This document shows, piece by piece, positions 1-6,870 of a stretch of DNA of 20,645 nucleotides. A model generated the notes under the pieces. That model was not told the origin of the DNA. It ran no database searches and worked only from the letters and a program-made list of their open reading frames with translations. A program made the translations under genes and the position numbers. The first letter of the stretch is position 1. Each line of letters starts with the position of its first letter. This DNA is from Candidatus Collierbacteria bacterium GW2011_GWB1_44_6 (lineage in GTDB: Bacteria; Patescibacteriota; Microgenomatia; UBA1400; MFAQ01), in assembly GCA_000998025.1 (NCBI GenBank), contig LCJG01000005.1:1-20645 (forward strand), written 5' to 3'.

Positions 1-488
1 AAAATTTGTTCGTATTCCTGAAGCTCCTTCTTGGCCGCATCGTAGCTCTCTTCGACCAACAGCTTTTGAACCCTGCCGGCAGGACAGGCTGTGGTGCAGA
101 TAAGGCCCTTGGCGTATTTTGTGAGTGTCTCTTTGTCCACCCGGGGCTTGTAGTAGAAACCTTCCGTCTGACCGATGGTAACAATTTTCATGAGGTTTTG
201 ATATCCCTCGAAGTTCTCGGCCAACAGAATTAAGTGGTTGGCATCTGATTTTGTCCTATCAAACCGGGAACCCTTAGCCAAATAGACTTCACAGCCAATT
301 ATAGGTTTTACCTCTTCTTTGGTGGACTTTTTGTAAAACTCGATGACACCGTACATGGAGCCATGGTCCGTAATGGCGACATGGGTTTGGCCAAACTCTT
401 TGGTTTTGGCAACCAACTTGCCAATCTTACTAAGCCCATCGAGGAGGGAAAATTCGGTGTGTACGTGTAGATGGGTAAACTTTGGCAT
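1..488 (-). CDS. dnaE: DNA polymerase III alpha subunit, N-terminal part (5' end of gene, cut by window edge)
   Basis: This is the catalytic subunit of the replicative DNA polymerase. Only about the first 162 residues lie in the window; the gene runs off the left edge. The visible part is the PHP domain. It starts MPKFTHLHVHTEFSLLDG, the classic bacterial DnaE opening, with the HLHVHTEFSLLDG metal-site motif followed by ITDHGSMYGVIEFY near residue 45, GCEVYL near residue 70 and GFYYKPRVD near residue 116. CTTACPAGRV takes the place of the more usual SACLAGEI. The ATG at 488 is chosen because the conserved PHP motif begins at once and no good start lies upstream. No Shine-Dalgarno is visible; GATAAA ends 6 nt before the ATG and may be a weak -10 box of a leaderless mRNA. 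It is divergent from the alkyltransferase gene at 563. Confidence 0.93.
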   Translation of the reverse strand, partial: MPKFTHLHVHTEFSLLDGLSKIGKLVAKTKEFGQTHVAITDHGSMYGVIEFYKKSTKEEVKPIIGCEVYLAKGSRFDRTKSDANHLILLAENFEGYQNLMKIVTIGQTEGFYYKPRVDKETLTKYAKGLICTTACPAGRVQKLLVEESYDAAKKELQEYEQI

Positions 489-562
489 GTCTGTTTTATC
501 TTGGGGGTTACCGGGATATTTATCAAGTAGATTGACCAGATCAAAGGTATTATATTGTAACT

Positions 563-877
563 ATGAAATTTGCACAGAAAGTGTACAAAATTCTCAGACA
601 AGTACCGGCAGGGAAGGTAATAACTTACAAACGTATCGCTGAGAAACTGGGTACCAAGGCCTATCGTGCCGTAGGTCAGGCGCTGAAAAACAATCCTTAC
701 GCCCCAGATGTTCCTTGTCATAGAGTGGTACGAAGTGATGGGAGTATTGGTGGCTTCCAAGGTAAAACTACCGGCCAAGAAGTAATGAACAAAATTATGA
801 TATTAAAGCGTGAGGGCGTTGAAGTAATAAATTTTAAAGTAGTTGACTTTCAAAAGAAACTATTTAATCTGATTTAA
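563..877 (+). CDS. ogt: Methylated-DNA--protein-cysteine methyltransferase, single-domain form
   Basis: It transfers alkyl groups from O6-alkylguanine in DNA to its own cysteine. The protein is 104 aa and consists of the C-terminal DNA-binding and active-site domain only: VPAGKVITYKRIAEKLG (helix-turn-helix region), RAVGQALKNNP, then the active-site motif PCHRVVRSDGSIGGF with the acceptor Cys near residue 52. Because PCHR is intact it should be a true suicide alkyltransferase and not an alkyltransferase-like protein, in which Trp replaces Cys. The N-terminal domain found in Ada or Ogt is missing, so it is near the minimum length for the family. The ATG at 563 has no Shine-Dalgarno; TATATT (551-556) ends 6 nt before it, suggesting a leaderless transcript. 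It is divergent from dnaE. Confidence 0.9.
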   Translation: MKFAQKVYKILRQVPAGKVITYKRIAEKLGTKAYRAVGQALKNNPYAPDVPCHRVVRSDGSIGGFQGKTTGQEVMNKIMILKREGVEVINFKVVDFQKKLFNLI

Positions 878-897
878 ACCTGGTTTATACTGGAAAA

Positions 898-1158
898 ATG
901 ACAACAGAAATAGGTTTTTGGGGTATTGTACATTGGACGTCCGAAAGATTTGGCAAGGACATGGAGAATCTCAGCCCGACTGATCATTTCTTTGAAGATA
1001 ATGACCCTAGAATAAAGTTGGTTAAGGATAAGTGGGGTGATGAGGTGTGGATAGTCGGGTACACAGACCCTAGACCTCAAGTAAGCGGAAAAGAACTTCG
1101 CGGCAAAGTACTGGGGATTAGGGTGAGAGATAACTGCCTTATGAGCTTCATTCTCTAA
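898..1158 (+). CDS. Small hypothetical protein, 86 aa
   Basis: I do not recognise this protein. It is 86 aa, rich in Trp and charged residues (GFWGIVHWTSERFG near the start, DKWGDEVWIVGY in the middle), with no signal peptide or membrane segment, so probably a small cytosolic protein. It lies 20 bp downstream of ogt on the same strand. A good -10 box, TATACT at 886-891, ends exactly 6 nt before the ATG and there is no Shine-Dalgarno, which matches the leaderless arrangement of other genes here and supports the ORF as real. The stop is 12 bp from the convergent gatB stop, and no clear terminator lies between them. Coding status rests on the promoter fit and the protein-like composition. Confidence 0.55.
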   Translation: MTTEIGFWGIVHWTSERFGKDMENLSPTDHFFEDNDPRIKLVKDKWGDEVWIVGYTDPRPQVSGKELRGKVLGIRVRDNCLMSFIL

Positions 1159-1170
1159 AACTAAGCCTGG

Positions 1171-2490
1171 TTATTTATTCAGAAGCTCAACCACTAGGTC
1201 GCTGAGGGTTTTGGGGTCAGCGGTGCCGCTCGTCGCTTTCATGGCCTGACCCACGAAGAAACCGGCGACGTTGGTCTTGCCCTTTTTGTATTCGGCGACC
1301 ACTTGAGGATTTTCCTCGATAACTTTGTTGATTATTTTTTCCAGCTCTCCCCTATCGGTAGTGCCGATTTTTGTATGGGTATTGTATTGAGCTAGCACAT
1401 CTCTATTAACGTCGATTTTACCGTTTACTATCAGACTAGATAATTTCTGGATGTTGACATTAGAGTTGTTCGCAAGGCCTTTTATTCGTTCAATGGCCAC
1501 TTTGTTTTCACTACTGACGAGTATTTTGGCGTCTTTTTGGTTGACGCCAATTTTTTCTAAGACAGCGACCTCTTGGTCCGGAAGTAAGGGAATGTCAAGT
1601 CTAAGTTTTTCTATCAGGTCATCTTCAATAATAAATGGGGGGATATCCGGCTCGGGAAAATATCGGTAATCTTTAGCTTCTTCCTTGGATCTTTGTAAAA
1701 ACGTTATTTTCTTGACGGAATCATATCCCCGAGTGGTTTTGTTATTAGCCGTTTTTTTGATTCCAGTTTTTTCAAACTCCTCGATCTGTCTCTTTATCTC
1801 GAAATCAATTGCCTGAGTAGCAAAATTGAAGGAATTGATATTCTTGACTTCGACCATGGGGGTGTAATGGGTTCCAGATTCAGTTTCAATCATCACGTTG
1901 ATTGTTGGCTCCAAGCGCATCTGACCTTTTTCCATATCTGCCGAAGAAACCTTGATGGCACGGATAATTTCGTGAATTTTTTTCAGATATTCTTTAGCTT
2001 CTGTGCTGGAGCTCATGTCAGGTCGGGAAACAATTTCCACCAGAGGAACGCCACACCGGTTAAAGTCTACTAGAGTCACTTTTTCTCCGTTAAGCGCCGT
2101 ATGTTGAAGTTTCCCAGTATCTTCTTCTTGGTGAACTCTCTCGATACCAATTCTTTTTCCAGAATCTAAAATGACATAACCGTCCGAGCAAAACGGTTGA
2201 TCGTATTGACTGATCTGATAACCTTTGGCCAAATCGGGGTAAAAATATTGTTTGCGATCGAACTTGGAGAGACGATTGATGGAGCAGTTTAAGGCTAAGC
2301 CGATTTTGAGACAGGACTCGATGGCTTTTTTGTTGGGAACTGGCAAAGCACCGGGTAAGCCGAGACAAACAGGACAAGTTTGGGTGTTGGGTGCCTTGCC
2401 AAAGTGGTCAGCGGGACAACCGCAAAACATTTTGGATTTTATTTCCAGCTCTACATGGACTTCAAGACCGATTAGTGGTGTCGTTTTCAT
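1171..2490 (-). CDS. gatB: Asp-tRNA(Asn)/Glu-tRNA(Gln) amidotransferase subunit B
   Basis: GatB is the tRNA-binding kinase subunit of the GatCAB amidotransferase, which converts Glu-tRNA(Gln) to Gln-tRNA(Gln) and/or Asp-tRNA(Asn) to Asn-tRNA(Asn). The 439-aa product starts MKTTPLIGLEVHVEL and carries the zinc-binding cysteines C23, C25, C39 and C42 (FCGCPADHFG and CPVCLGLPGALPVPN). Further family blocks are RKQYFYPDLAKGYQISQYDQP, HQEEDTGK, DFNRCGVPLVEIVSRPD and KDYRYFPEPDIPP. The C-terminal YqeY-like tail ends with FFVGQAMKATSGTADP. The start at 2490 overlaps the gatA stop by 4 nt (ATGA), indicating translational coupling; longer in-frame versions would run inside gatA. It is the last gene of gatCAB. 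The presence of GatCAB suggests indirect Gln (or Asn) charging. Confidence 0.97.
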   Translation of the reverse strand: MKTTPLIGLEVHVELEIKSKMFCGCPADHFGKAPNTQTCPVCLGLPGALPVPNKKAIESCLKIGLALNCSINRLSKFDRKQYFYPDLAKGYQISQYDQPFCSDGYVILDSGKRIGIERVHQEEDTGKLQHTALNGEKVTLVDFNRCGVPLVEIVSRPDMSSSTEAKEYLKKIHEIIRAIKVSSADMEKGQMRLEPTINVMIETESGTHYTPMVEVKNINSFNFATQAIDFEIKRQIEEFEKTGIKKTANNKTTRGYDSVKKITFLQRSKEEAKDYRYFPEPDIPPFIIEDDLIEKLRLDIPLLPDQEVAVLEKIGVNQKDAKILVSSENKVAIERIKGLANNSNVNIQKLSSLIVNGKIDVNRDVLAQYNTHTKIGTTDRGELEKIINKVIEENPQVVAEYKKGKTNVAGFFVGQAMKATSGTADPKTLSDLVVELLNK

Positions 2491-3911
2491 ATTGTTTTTT
2501 CGATGTTGGGGAATTTTTGAAAATCGGTATTTCGTTGATAGCAGTCGGCGATGGAAATGACCTTGGATTCTTCCAACTGAGCTCCTGTGATCTGAAGGCC
2601 GATAGGCAGACCGTCGACAAAACCACAAGGCAATCCGACACCAGTGAGCCCGGCGATGGAGCTTTGTTCGACCAGGATATCTTCCATCTCTCCAAACATA
2701 GGTTGGTTCTTGGTTGCCCCCAGGGGAAGAGCCGGTCCGGGTGAGACGGCGCCGATGAAGGCATCGTAGGTTTTAAATAACTCGCCAAACTGGTCAATCA
2801 TTTTGGTGCGGACTGCTTCTGCTTTTTTGTAAAAAGCATCATAATAACCGGCGGAAAGAGTATAGGTTCCCAAGAGTATCCGGCGTTTAGTTTCCGGACA
2901 AAAAGCATCGCGGGTATGACCATAGCGGATACCATCAAAACGGGCGAGGTTGGAACTGATCTCTGAACGGGAAATTACGGTATAAGTCCCGATAGCGTAC
3001 TTTGGATTCATGAGGGAGACCTCTTCAACTGTCGCTCCGAGTGACCGAAATTTTTCGGCTGCATCCAATATTAATTGTTTGACATCATCTCTCATGGAAG
3101 GTAATAAATACTCCTTAACCAGTCCTATCTTTATACCTTTGAGATCCTTTTTTTCCAAGGAACTTTCATATATATCAACTGGCGTGGGCGAGGTGGTGGC
3201 ATCATAAGGATCCTTTCCAAAAATGATTTCTGAGACGATAGCGCAATCCCTAACTGATCTGGCGATTGGGCCAGGCTGATCTGTAGAGCTGGCCATCGCG
3301 ATAATGCCATAGCGGCTGGCGCGTCCATATGAAGGTTTTAAACCGGTGACACCACACCAGGCGGCGGGCTGACGGATAGAACCAGCTGTTTCACTACCCA
3401 GGGCAACTGTGGCCAACTGAGCAGAGATGGCGGCGGCAGATCCACCAGAAGAGCCCCCTGGCAATCTGCCGGTATCCCAGGGATTTAGAGTGGGACCAAA
3501 GTCTGAAGTTTCGGTACTGCTTCCATGAGCGAACGAGTCCATATTGGTTTTGCCGAGAATGATGGCGCCGGCGTTTAAAATTCTTTGAGTGGTGGTGGAT
3601 TCATATTGAGGGTGATAGCTTTTGAGGATACTGGAACTCGCAGTAGTTTCCATACCAACCGTTAAAAAATTATCTTTAACCGCGAAGGGAATGCCTAGCA
3701 GTGGGCGGGTAATACCCTTTTCGACGATTTCTTTGTCGGCTTCTGCAGCCTCAAGAAGAGCTTTTTTATTAAGGGCGAGATAAATATTTAATTTATGGTT
3801 GTATTTTTCGATCCGATTTAAGAAATGCTGGACCAGATCGACACAAGTAAAATCTCTGTTTGAGTACCCTTCGTGGACTTCGGAGATGGTTAGTTCGTGT
3901 AATGGTTTCAT
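2487..3911 (-). CDS. gatA: Asp-tRNA(Asn)/Glu-tRNA(Gln) amidotransferase subunit A
   Basis: GatA is the glutaminase (amidase) subunit that releases ammonia from glutamine for transamidation by GatB. The 474-aa protein has the full amidase-signature fold. K79 (GIPFAVKDNF), S154 (GRLPGGSSGGSAAA) and S178 (GSETAGSIRQPA) form the Lys-Ser-Ser catalytic triad, at the same spacing as in characterised GatA proteins. The GVTGLKPSYGRASRYG block follows. The ATG at 3911 overlaps the gatC stop by 4 nt (ATGA) and the 3' end overlaps gatB in the same way, so the three subunits are probably made at matched levels. Nothing is truncated. Confidence 0.97.
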   Translation of the reverse strand: MKPLHELTISEVHEGYSNRDFTCVDLVQHFLNRIEKYNHKLNIYLALNKKALLEAAEADKEIVEKGITRPLLGIPFAVKDNFLTVGMETTASSSILKSYHPQYESTTTQRILNAGAIILGKTNMDSFAHGSSTETSDFGPTLNPWDTGRLPGGSSGGSAAAISAQLATVALGSETAGSIRQPAAWCGVTGLKPSYGRASRYGIIAMASSTDQPGPIARSVRDCAIVSEIIFGKDPYDATTSPTPVDIYESSLEKKDLKGIKIGLVKEYLLPSMRDDVKQLILDAAEKFRSLGATVEEVSLMNPKYAIGTYTVISRSEISSNLARFDGIRYGHTRDAFCPETKRRILLGTYTLSAGYYDAFYKKAEAVRTKMIDQFGELFKTYDAFIGAVSPGPALPLGATKNQPMFGEMEDILVEQSSIAGLTGVGLPCGFVDGLPIGLQITGAQLEESKVISIADCYQRNTDFQKFPNIEKTI

Positions 3912-4234
3912 ATGACACTTTCTGTTTCGTCGGTATCGATAACACGGGGAACGACAAAAAAACCTTCGTGGATAAGTTTGGCTTCCCGGAGAGCAACCTC
4001 TTGTGGCAAAACCCGATTTTCATCTACCTCATCTTCACGGGTAATGTTAGAAAGACCTGTGACCTGGTAGGTCTCAGGTACAGTTGAGGTGTCAATTTCG
4101 TTCAATTGGTTGATGACATCGACAGTTTCGGTAAACTGCTGCGAGAAAAGCTCGATTTCGTTATCCGGCAGTTTAAGACTCGCCAACTTGGCGATTTTTT
4201 TAACTTCTTCTGTAGAGACGGTTACTTTGTGCAC
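3908..4234 (-). CDS. gatC: Asp-tRNA(Asn)/Glu-tRNA(Gln) amidotransferase subunit C
   Basis: GatC is the small belt-like subunit that stabilises the GatA-GatB interface. The family pattern is clear: STEEVKKIAKLASLKLPDNE at the N terminus, FTETVDVINQLNEIDTSTV in the middle, and LREDE-like and VPRVID segments at the end. I chose the GTG at 4234 (108 aa) over the ATG at 4306 because the conserved domain begins just after it, and an extended -10 box (TGCTAAAAT on the minus strand, 4242-4250) ends 7 nt upstream. The longer ORF would run through that promoter. There is no Shine-Dalgarno, so the operon mRNA is predicted to be leaderless. The C terminus is a little longer than in typical GatC. First gene of gatCAB; divergent from the membrane protein at 4319. 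Confidence 0.9.
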   Translation of the reverse strand: MHKVTVSTEEVKKIAKLASLKLPDNEIELFSQQFTETVDVINQLNEIDTSTVPETYQVTGLSNITREDEVDENRVLPQEVALREAKLIHEGFFVVPRVIDTDETESVI

Positions 4235-4241
4235 AAACCCA

Positions 4242-4250
4242 ATTTTAGCA
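4242..4250 (-). promoter_or_regulatory. Extended -10 promoter of gatCAB
   Basis: The minus strand reads TGCTAAAAT, an extended -10 box. It ends 7 nt before the GTG start of gatC, so transcription should begin at or next to the start codon. No convincing -35 box is seen, which is usual for extended -10 promoters. The same TGCTAAAAT occurs before lemA and before the gene at 13343. Confidence 0.55.
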
Positions 4251-4318
4251 GGAATTCTTATGGCTGAGCTAACAATGATAGAATACAGCCAAAAGCTCTT
4301 TGTCATATGGAGGAAAAA

Positions 4319-4609
4319 ATGAAATATGTCAAATTTCTGATTCTGCTTTCCTTTTTTCTGGTTCCAATTTTTGCCTGGAAATTACCGGGTTTGCTGGTGG
4401 GAGTGGGGCTCTATTTCCTGACCGTCCTGAACAAGAACAGGAAGATTCCGAGTGATGTCGCACTCTTTCCGGTGGCAATTGCTTCAAGCCTTGCTCTTCA
4501 AAACGTGATTGTTTCAGTATTTGCGGTCAGTGGTTTTCTGGCTTGGGTAGTCCCCATTTCTTACCTATTGATAATATTCATAATCTCGCGCAAGACAAAG
4601 GCACCCTAA
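4319..4609 (+). CDS. Small membrane protein, 96 aa
   Basis: I do not recognise the family. The product begins MKYVKFLILLSFFLVPIFAW and has about three hydrophobic segments (near residues 4-30, 43-65 and 67-88) with a short basic C terminus (SRKTKAP). It is therefore a small integral membrane protein. The start at 4319 is chosen because GGAGG at 4309-4313 sits 5 nt upstream; the ATG at 4307 overlaps that SD and is less likely. A possible -10 box TAGAAT lies at 4279-4284. The stop codon lies inside the loop of the following terminator. It is transcribed divergently from gatC. Confidence 0.7.
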   Translation: MKYVKFLILLSFFLVPIFAWKLPGLLVGVGLYFLTVLNKNRKIPSDVALFPVAIASSLALQNVIVSVFAVSGFLAWVVPISYLLIIFIISRKTKAP

Positions 4610-4625
4610 AAGGTGCCTTTTTGTG
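4597..4625 (+). terminator. Intrinsic terminator after the small membrane protein
   Basis: A perfect 9-bp stem AAAGGCACC (4597-4605) / GGTGCCTTT (4612-4620) with a 6-nt loop is followed by more T residues. The stop codon TAA (4607-4609) is in the loop. Confidence 0.88.
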
Positions 4626-4661
4626 ACCGGCAGACTTATAATCATATGTCCTAGTTAGTAG

Positions 4662-4667
4662 TATAAT
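4662..4667 (+). promoter_or_regulatory. -10 box TATAAT of the 94-aa gene
   Basis: A perfect TATAAT lies 30 bp before the start codon, with the SD between them. A second TATAAT occurs at 4637-4642. No good -35 box is seen for either. Confidence 0.5.
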
Positions 4668-4697
4668 CGGCAAGCAAATTGATATTTGGAGGTATAC

Positions 4698-4982
4698 ATG
4701 GCCGTTATGAAGGATACCTTGGTTAATTGGTTTATCGCGGGAAAAGCGAGAGGGGCAACCCACATGATTATCGTTCAAGAAGTATTGCTTCATGTGTATC
4801 ATCAGGTGTATGTAATGCCCGGAGAAGATGTGCGGCTGCTCGCAAACTTCTACGGAGACGATAATGGAGGCGGCCTTCCCACTGTAGAGAATGTCAACAT
4901 GACTCGAGTGAGGGCGGTGTATTCATTTAGTATGCTGATGAATGATCAGATCGGTCGGCGCTCAATATTTAACTTTGACTAA
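4698..4982 (+). CDS. Small hypothetical protein, 94 aa
   Basis: This is an unrecognised soluble protein. The N-terminal segment WFIAGKARGATHMIIVQEV followed by VYVMPGEDVRLLANFYG resembles, from memory, a family of small uncharacterised proteins common in CPR genomes, but I cannot name a function. The start at 4698 is set by a strong SD, GGAGG at 4688-4692, 5 nt upstream; an upstream TTG at 4686 overlaps the SD and is rejected. A consensus TATAAT at 4662-4667 gives a leader of about 25 nt. The gene is a monocistronic unit bounded by terminators on both sides. Confidence 0.75.
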   Translation: MAVMKDTLVNWFIAGKARGATHMIIVQEVLLHVYHQVYVMPGEDVRLLANFYGDDNGGGLPTVENVNMTRVRAVYSFSMLMNDQIGRRSIFNFD

Positions 4983-4996
4983 GGAGAAATGCGTTC

Positions 4997-5025
4997 AAAA
5001 AAGCACCCTAACCGGTGCTTTTTTT
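4997..5025 (+). terminator. Intrinsic terminator after the 94-aa gene (possibly bidirectional)
   Basis: The stem AAAAAAGCACC (4997-5007) / GGTGCTTTTTTT (5014-5025) has a 6-nt loop. A/T runs on both sides mean it could also stop transcription from the convergent ABC-F gene that ends at 5028. Confidence 0.88.
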
Positions 5026-5027
5026 GT

Positions 5028-6392
5028 TTACGAAGCACTGAGGAAGTTGGGGCTGAATTTAATCTTATGGTTTTTTATTTCGTAGGCGATATCGCAGACA
5101 TTATTAAGGAGATCGTGGTCGTGAGAGATAAGGAGAACCGTCCCTGCATAGTCAACCAAGAATTCTTCAAGGGCAGCGACTGACTTTAAATCCAAGTGGT
5201 TTGTAGGTTCGTCGAGTATGAGTATATCTGGGTTGGTATATAAGAAGAGCGCCAGTTGCAGACGGGCTTTTTGACCGCCTGAAAGGGTCCAGATTTTGGA
5301 TTTGATGGTGTGTTTACTGAAGTAAAATTTCCTGAGAACTGAGGCAGCTTCATAGTCAGCAATGGGAAAGCGTTTTGTAAAACACTCGATGGGTGAGGCG
5401 TCCTTGTCTAAGGTCTCTAGATGTTCCTGAGAATAGTAGCCGACTTTTAAATTTTCCCCAGTTCTGGCTACACCTTCGGAAAGCTCTAGCTGACTCAGTA
5501 TCATTTTGATTAAGGTCGATTTCCCAGTTCCATTTGGAGAGACGAGCGCGACTTTCTCCCCAACCTCTATAAAAAGTTCCGCATTTTCAAAAACTGGGTT
5601 CTCGGGGTAGGAAAAAGACGCACTCCGGACCATGATGGCCAATTTATTTTTGATTTGTTTGGCGGACACCGATGTGTTCAGCTCGATATGGACGTCGTGT
5701 TTCTTGGGGTCCTTGACCATTTCTGCTTCGAAGCGAGCCAAACGTTTTTCAAGTGCGTGATAATAACGTGCCATCTTGGGTCCACTAGAGGCACGTGCCT
5801 TAAAGACATTTACAAGCTCCTTTAATCTTTTGTGCTCTTTCTCTTGGACATGGAAGAGATGTTCCATACTTTCTCTTTCATTTTCGTATTCGGTAACAAA
5901 CTTTTCATAGCCAAACGGATAGGTTCTGACCTCTCTGTCTTCCACGAGCCAAGTATGAGTGGTGATCTGTTTGAGTAGATGACGGTCATGGGAAATCATG
6001 ATGACTAGACCATCAAATGACTCAATTGCGTTAGCCAGCCATTGTTTATTTTCAATATCCAGATGGTTGTCAGGCTCGTCCAGGAGTAGTACATCATAGA
6101 GATTGGAATAGATTAAGTCGGCTAGTAAGGCGATTTTCTTTTGGCCACCTGAGAGGGTAGGCAGTGAATCAATTTCCTGTTGAAGATAGCCAATTCTGGG
6201 CTCCCCTCCCCACTCGATCTTGCCACCATCCTGCTCTTCCAAACCCATAAGGATCTTGAGCAGGGTGGATTTGCCGGAGCCATTGTCCCCTATCAAAGCC
6301 ACGACACCATTCCCTGTGTGAGTCAGGGTGACGCTGTCGAGCAAGGGCTGGTTATAGCTCTTTTCGAGTTTGGTTATCTTGAGATTAATCAT
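5028..6392 (-). CDS. ABC-F family ATPase (ribosome-associated type), short form
   Basis: ABC-F proteins are soluble twin-ATPase factors that bind the ribosomal E site; members rescue stalled ribosomes or protect against antibiotics. The protein is 454 aa, short for the family. ABC1 has Walker A GDNGSGKST (35-43), signature LSGGQKK (80-86) and Walker B LLLDEPDNHLD (102-112). A linker at about 165-240 is rich in charged residues. ABC2 has Walker A SPNGTGKST (285-293), signature LSGGQKA (370-376) and LILDEPTNHLD (391-401). In ABC1 only about 40 residues separate Walker A from the signature, against about 77 in ABC2, so the helical subdomain of ABC1 is cut back. No transmembrane domains occur. 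The start at 6392 is chosen because the ABC fold begins there; a TGGTATACT extended -10 lies about 17 nt upstream. Antibiotic resistance is possible but not shown. Confidence 0.9.
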   Translation of the reverse strand: MINLKITKLEKSYNQPLLDSVTLTHTGNGVVALIGDNGSGKSTLLKILMGLEEQDGGKIEWGGEPRIGYLQQEIDSLPTLSGGQKKIALLADLIYSNLYDVLLLDEPDNHLDIENKQWLANAIESFDGLVIMISHDRHLLKQITTHTWLVEDREVRTYPFGYEKFVTEYENERESMEHLFHVQEKEHKRLKELVNVFKARASSGPKMARYYHALEKRLARFEAEMVKDPKKHDVHIELNTSVSAKQIKNKLAIMVRSASFSYPENPVFENAELFIEVGEKVALVSPNGTGKSTLIKMILSQLELSEGVARTGENLKVGYYSQEHLETLDKDASPIECFTKRFPIADYEAASVLRKFYFSKHTIKSKIWTLSGGQKARLQLALFLYTNPDILILDEPTNHLDLKSVAALEEFLVDYAGTVLLISHDHDLLNNVCDIAYEIKNHKIKFSPNFLSAS

Positions 6393-6495
6393 ATTTAGTG
6401 GCCAGAAAGAGTATACCAAAAAAAAGCTTGATAAATGGCCTAAGTAGTACAATATATGTCGATGTACGCTCTTTTAATTGAAGTGGAGGTTCTGA

Positions 6496-6810
6496 ATGCC
6501 TGAAATTACATTGACATCGGACAAAGAGACTGAAATTATGGAGAAGATTTTGAAGTATGTGGAAGCTGAGGGAGATCGTTTGGCGGTAAGGCGCTGTGGC
6601 GGACTCATTATCCAAATGGGCGCTTATGCAGTGGAAATTAAATCTGTAGGGAGAGTGATCAAAGTTCGGCTAGGGGAAGATTTTGTTTGCATTTTGTCGG
6701 ATCCTGACTTTTCGCTAATTATGTTAAAAATTAACGAACTTGTCAGGGAGAGGTATAACAGGCAAGAAAAGAGACGCAGAGAAGAGTTTTTGAAAGGTTT
6801 GGATCTTTAG
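6496..6810 (+). CDS. Small hypothetical protein, 104 aa
   Basis: I do not recognise this family. The N-terminal two-thirds looks like a compact alpha/beta domain (AVRRCGGLIIQMGAYAVEIKSVGRVIKV), and the C terminus is a highly charged helix rich in Arg, Lys and Glu (RYNRQEKRRREEFLKGL). There is no signal peptide or membrane segment. A strong SD, GGAGG at 6485-6489, lies 6 nt before the ATG, and an intrinsic terminator follows directly, so it is a monocistronic unit divergent from the ABC-F gene. A possible promoter is TTGATA at 6428-6433 with an AT-rich -10 region at 6448-6458. Confidence 0.72.
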   Translation: MPEITLTSDKETEIMEKILKYVEAEGDRLAVRRCGGLIIQMGAYAVEIKSVGRVIKVRLGEDFVCILSDPDFSLIMLKINELVRERYNRQEKRRREEFLKGLDL

Positions 6811-6813
6811 TTA

Positions 6814-6838
6814 TCCCGGGTAATACCCGGGGTTTTTA
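6814..6838 (+). terminator. Intrinsic terminator after the 104-aa gene
   Basis: A GC-rich 7-bp stem CCCGGGT / ACCCGGG with a 3-nt loop is followed by GTTTTTAT. The T run is only on the plus-strand side, so it serves the plus-strand gene. Confidence 0.85.
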
Positions 6839-6870
6839 TATCCAGTTCATAATGCGGCAGGAGCAAGCTC

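Noticed and set aside
308..778. 156-aa minus-strand ORF across dnaE and ogt
   Set aside because: It is antisense to ogt and out of frame with dnaE; both real genes have clear family motifs.
3908..3910. Recoded TGA (Gracilibacteria/Absconditabacteria code)
   Set aside because: TGA acts as the stop of gatC at a normal family position, and no in-frame TGA interrupts an intact conserved domain in this window.
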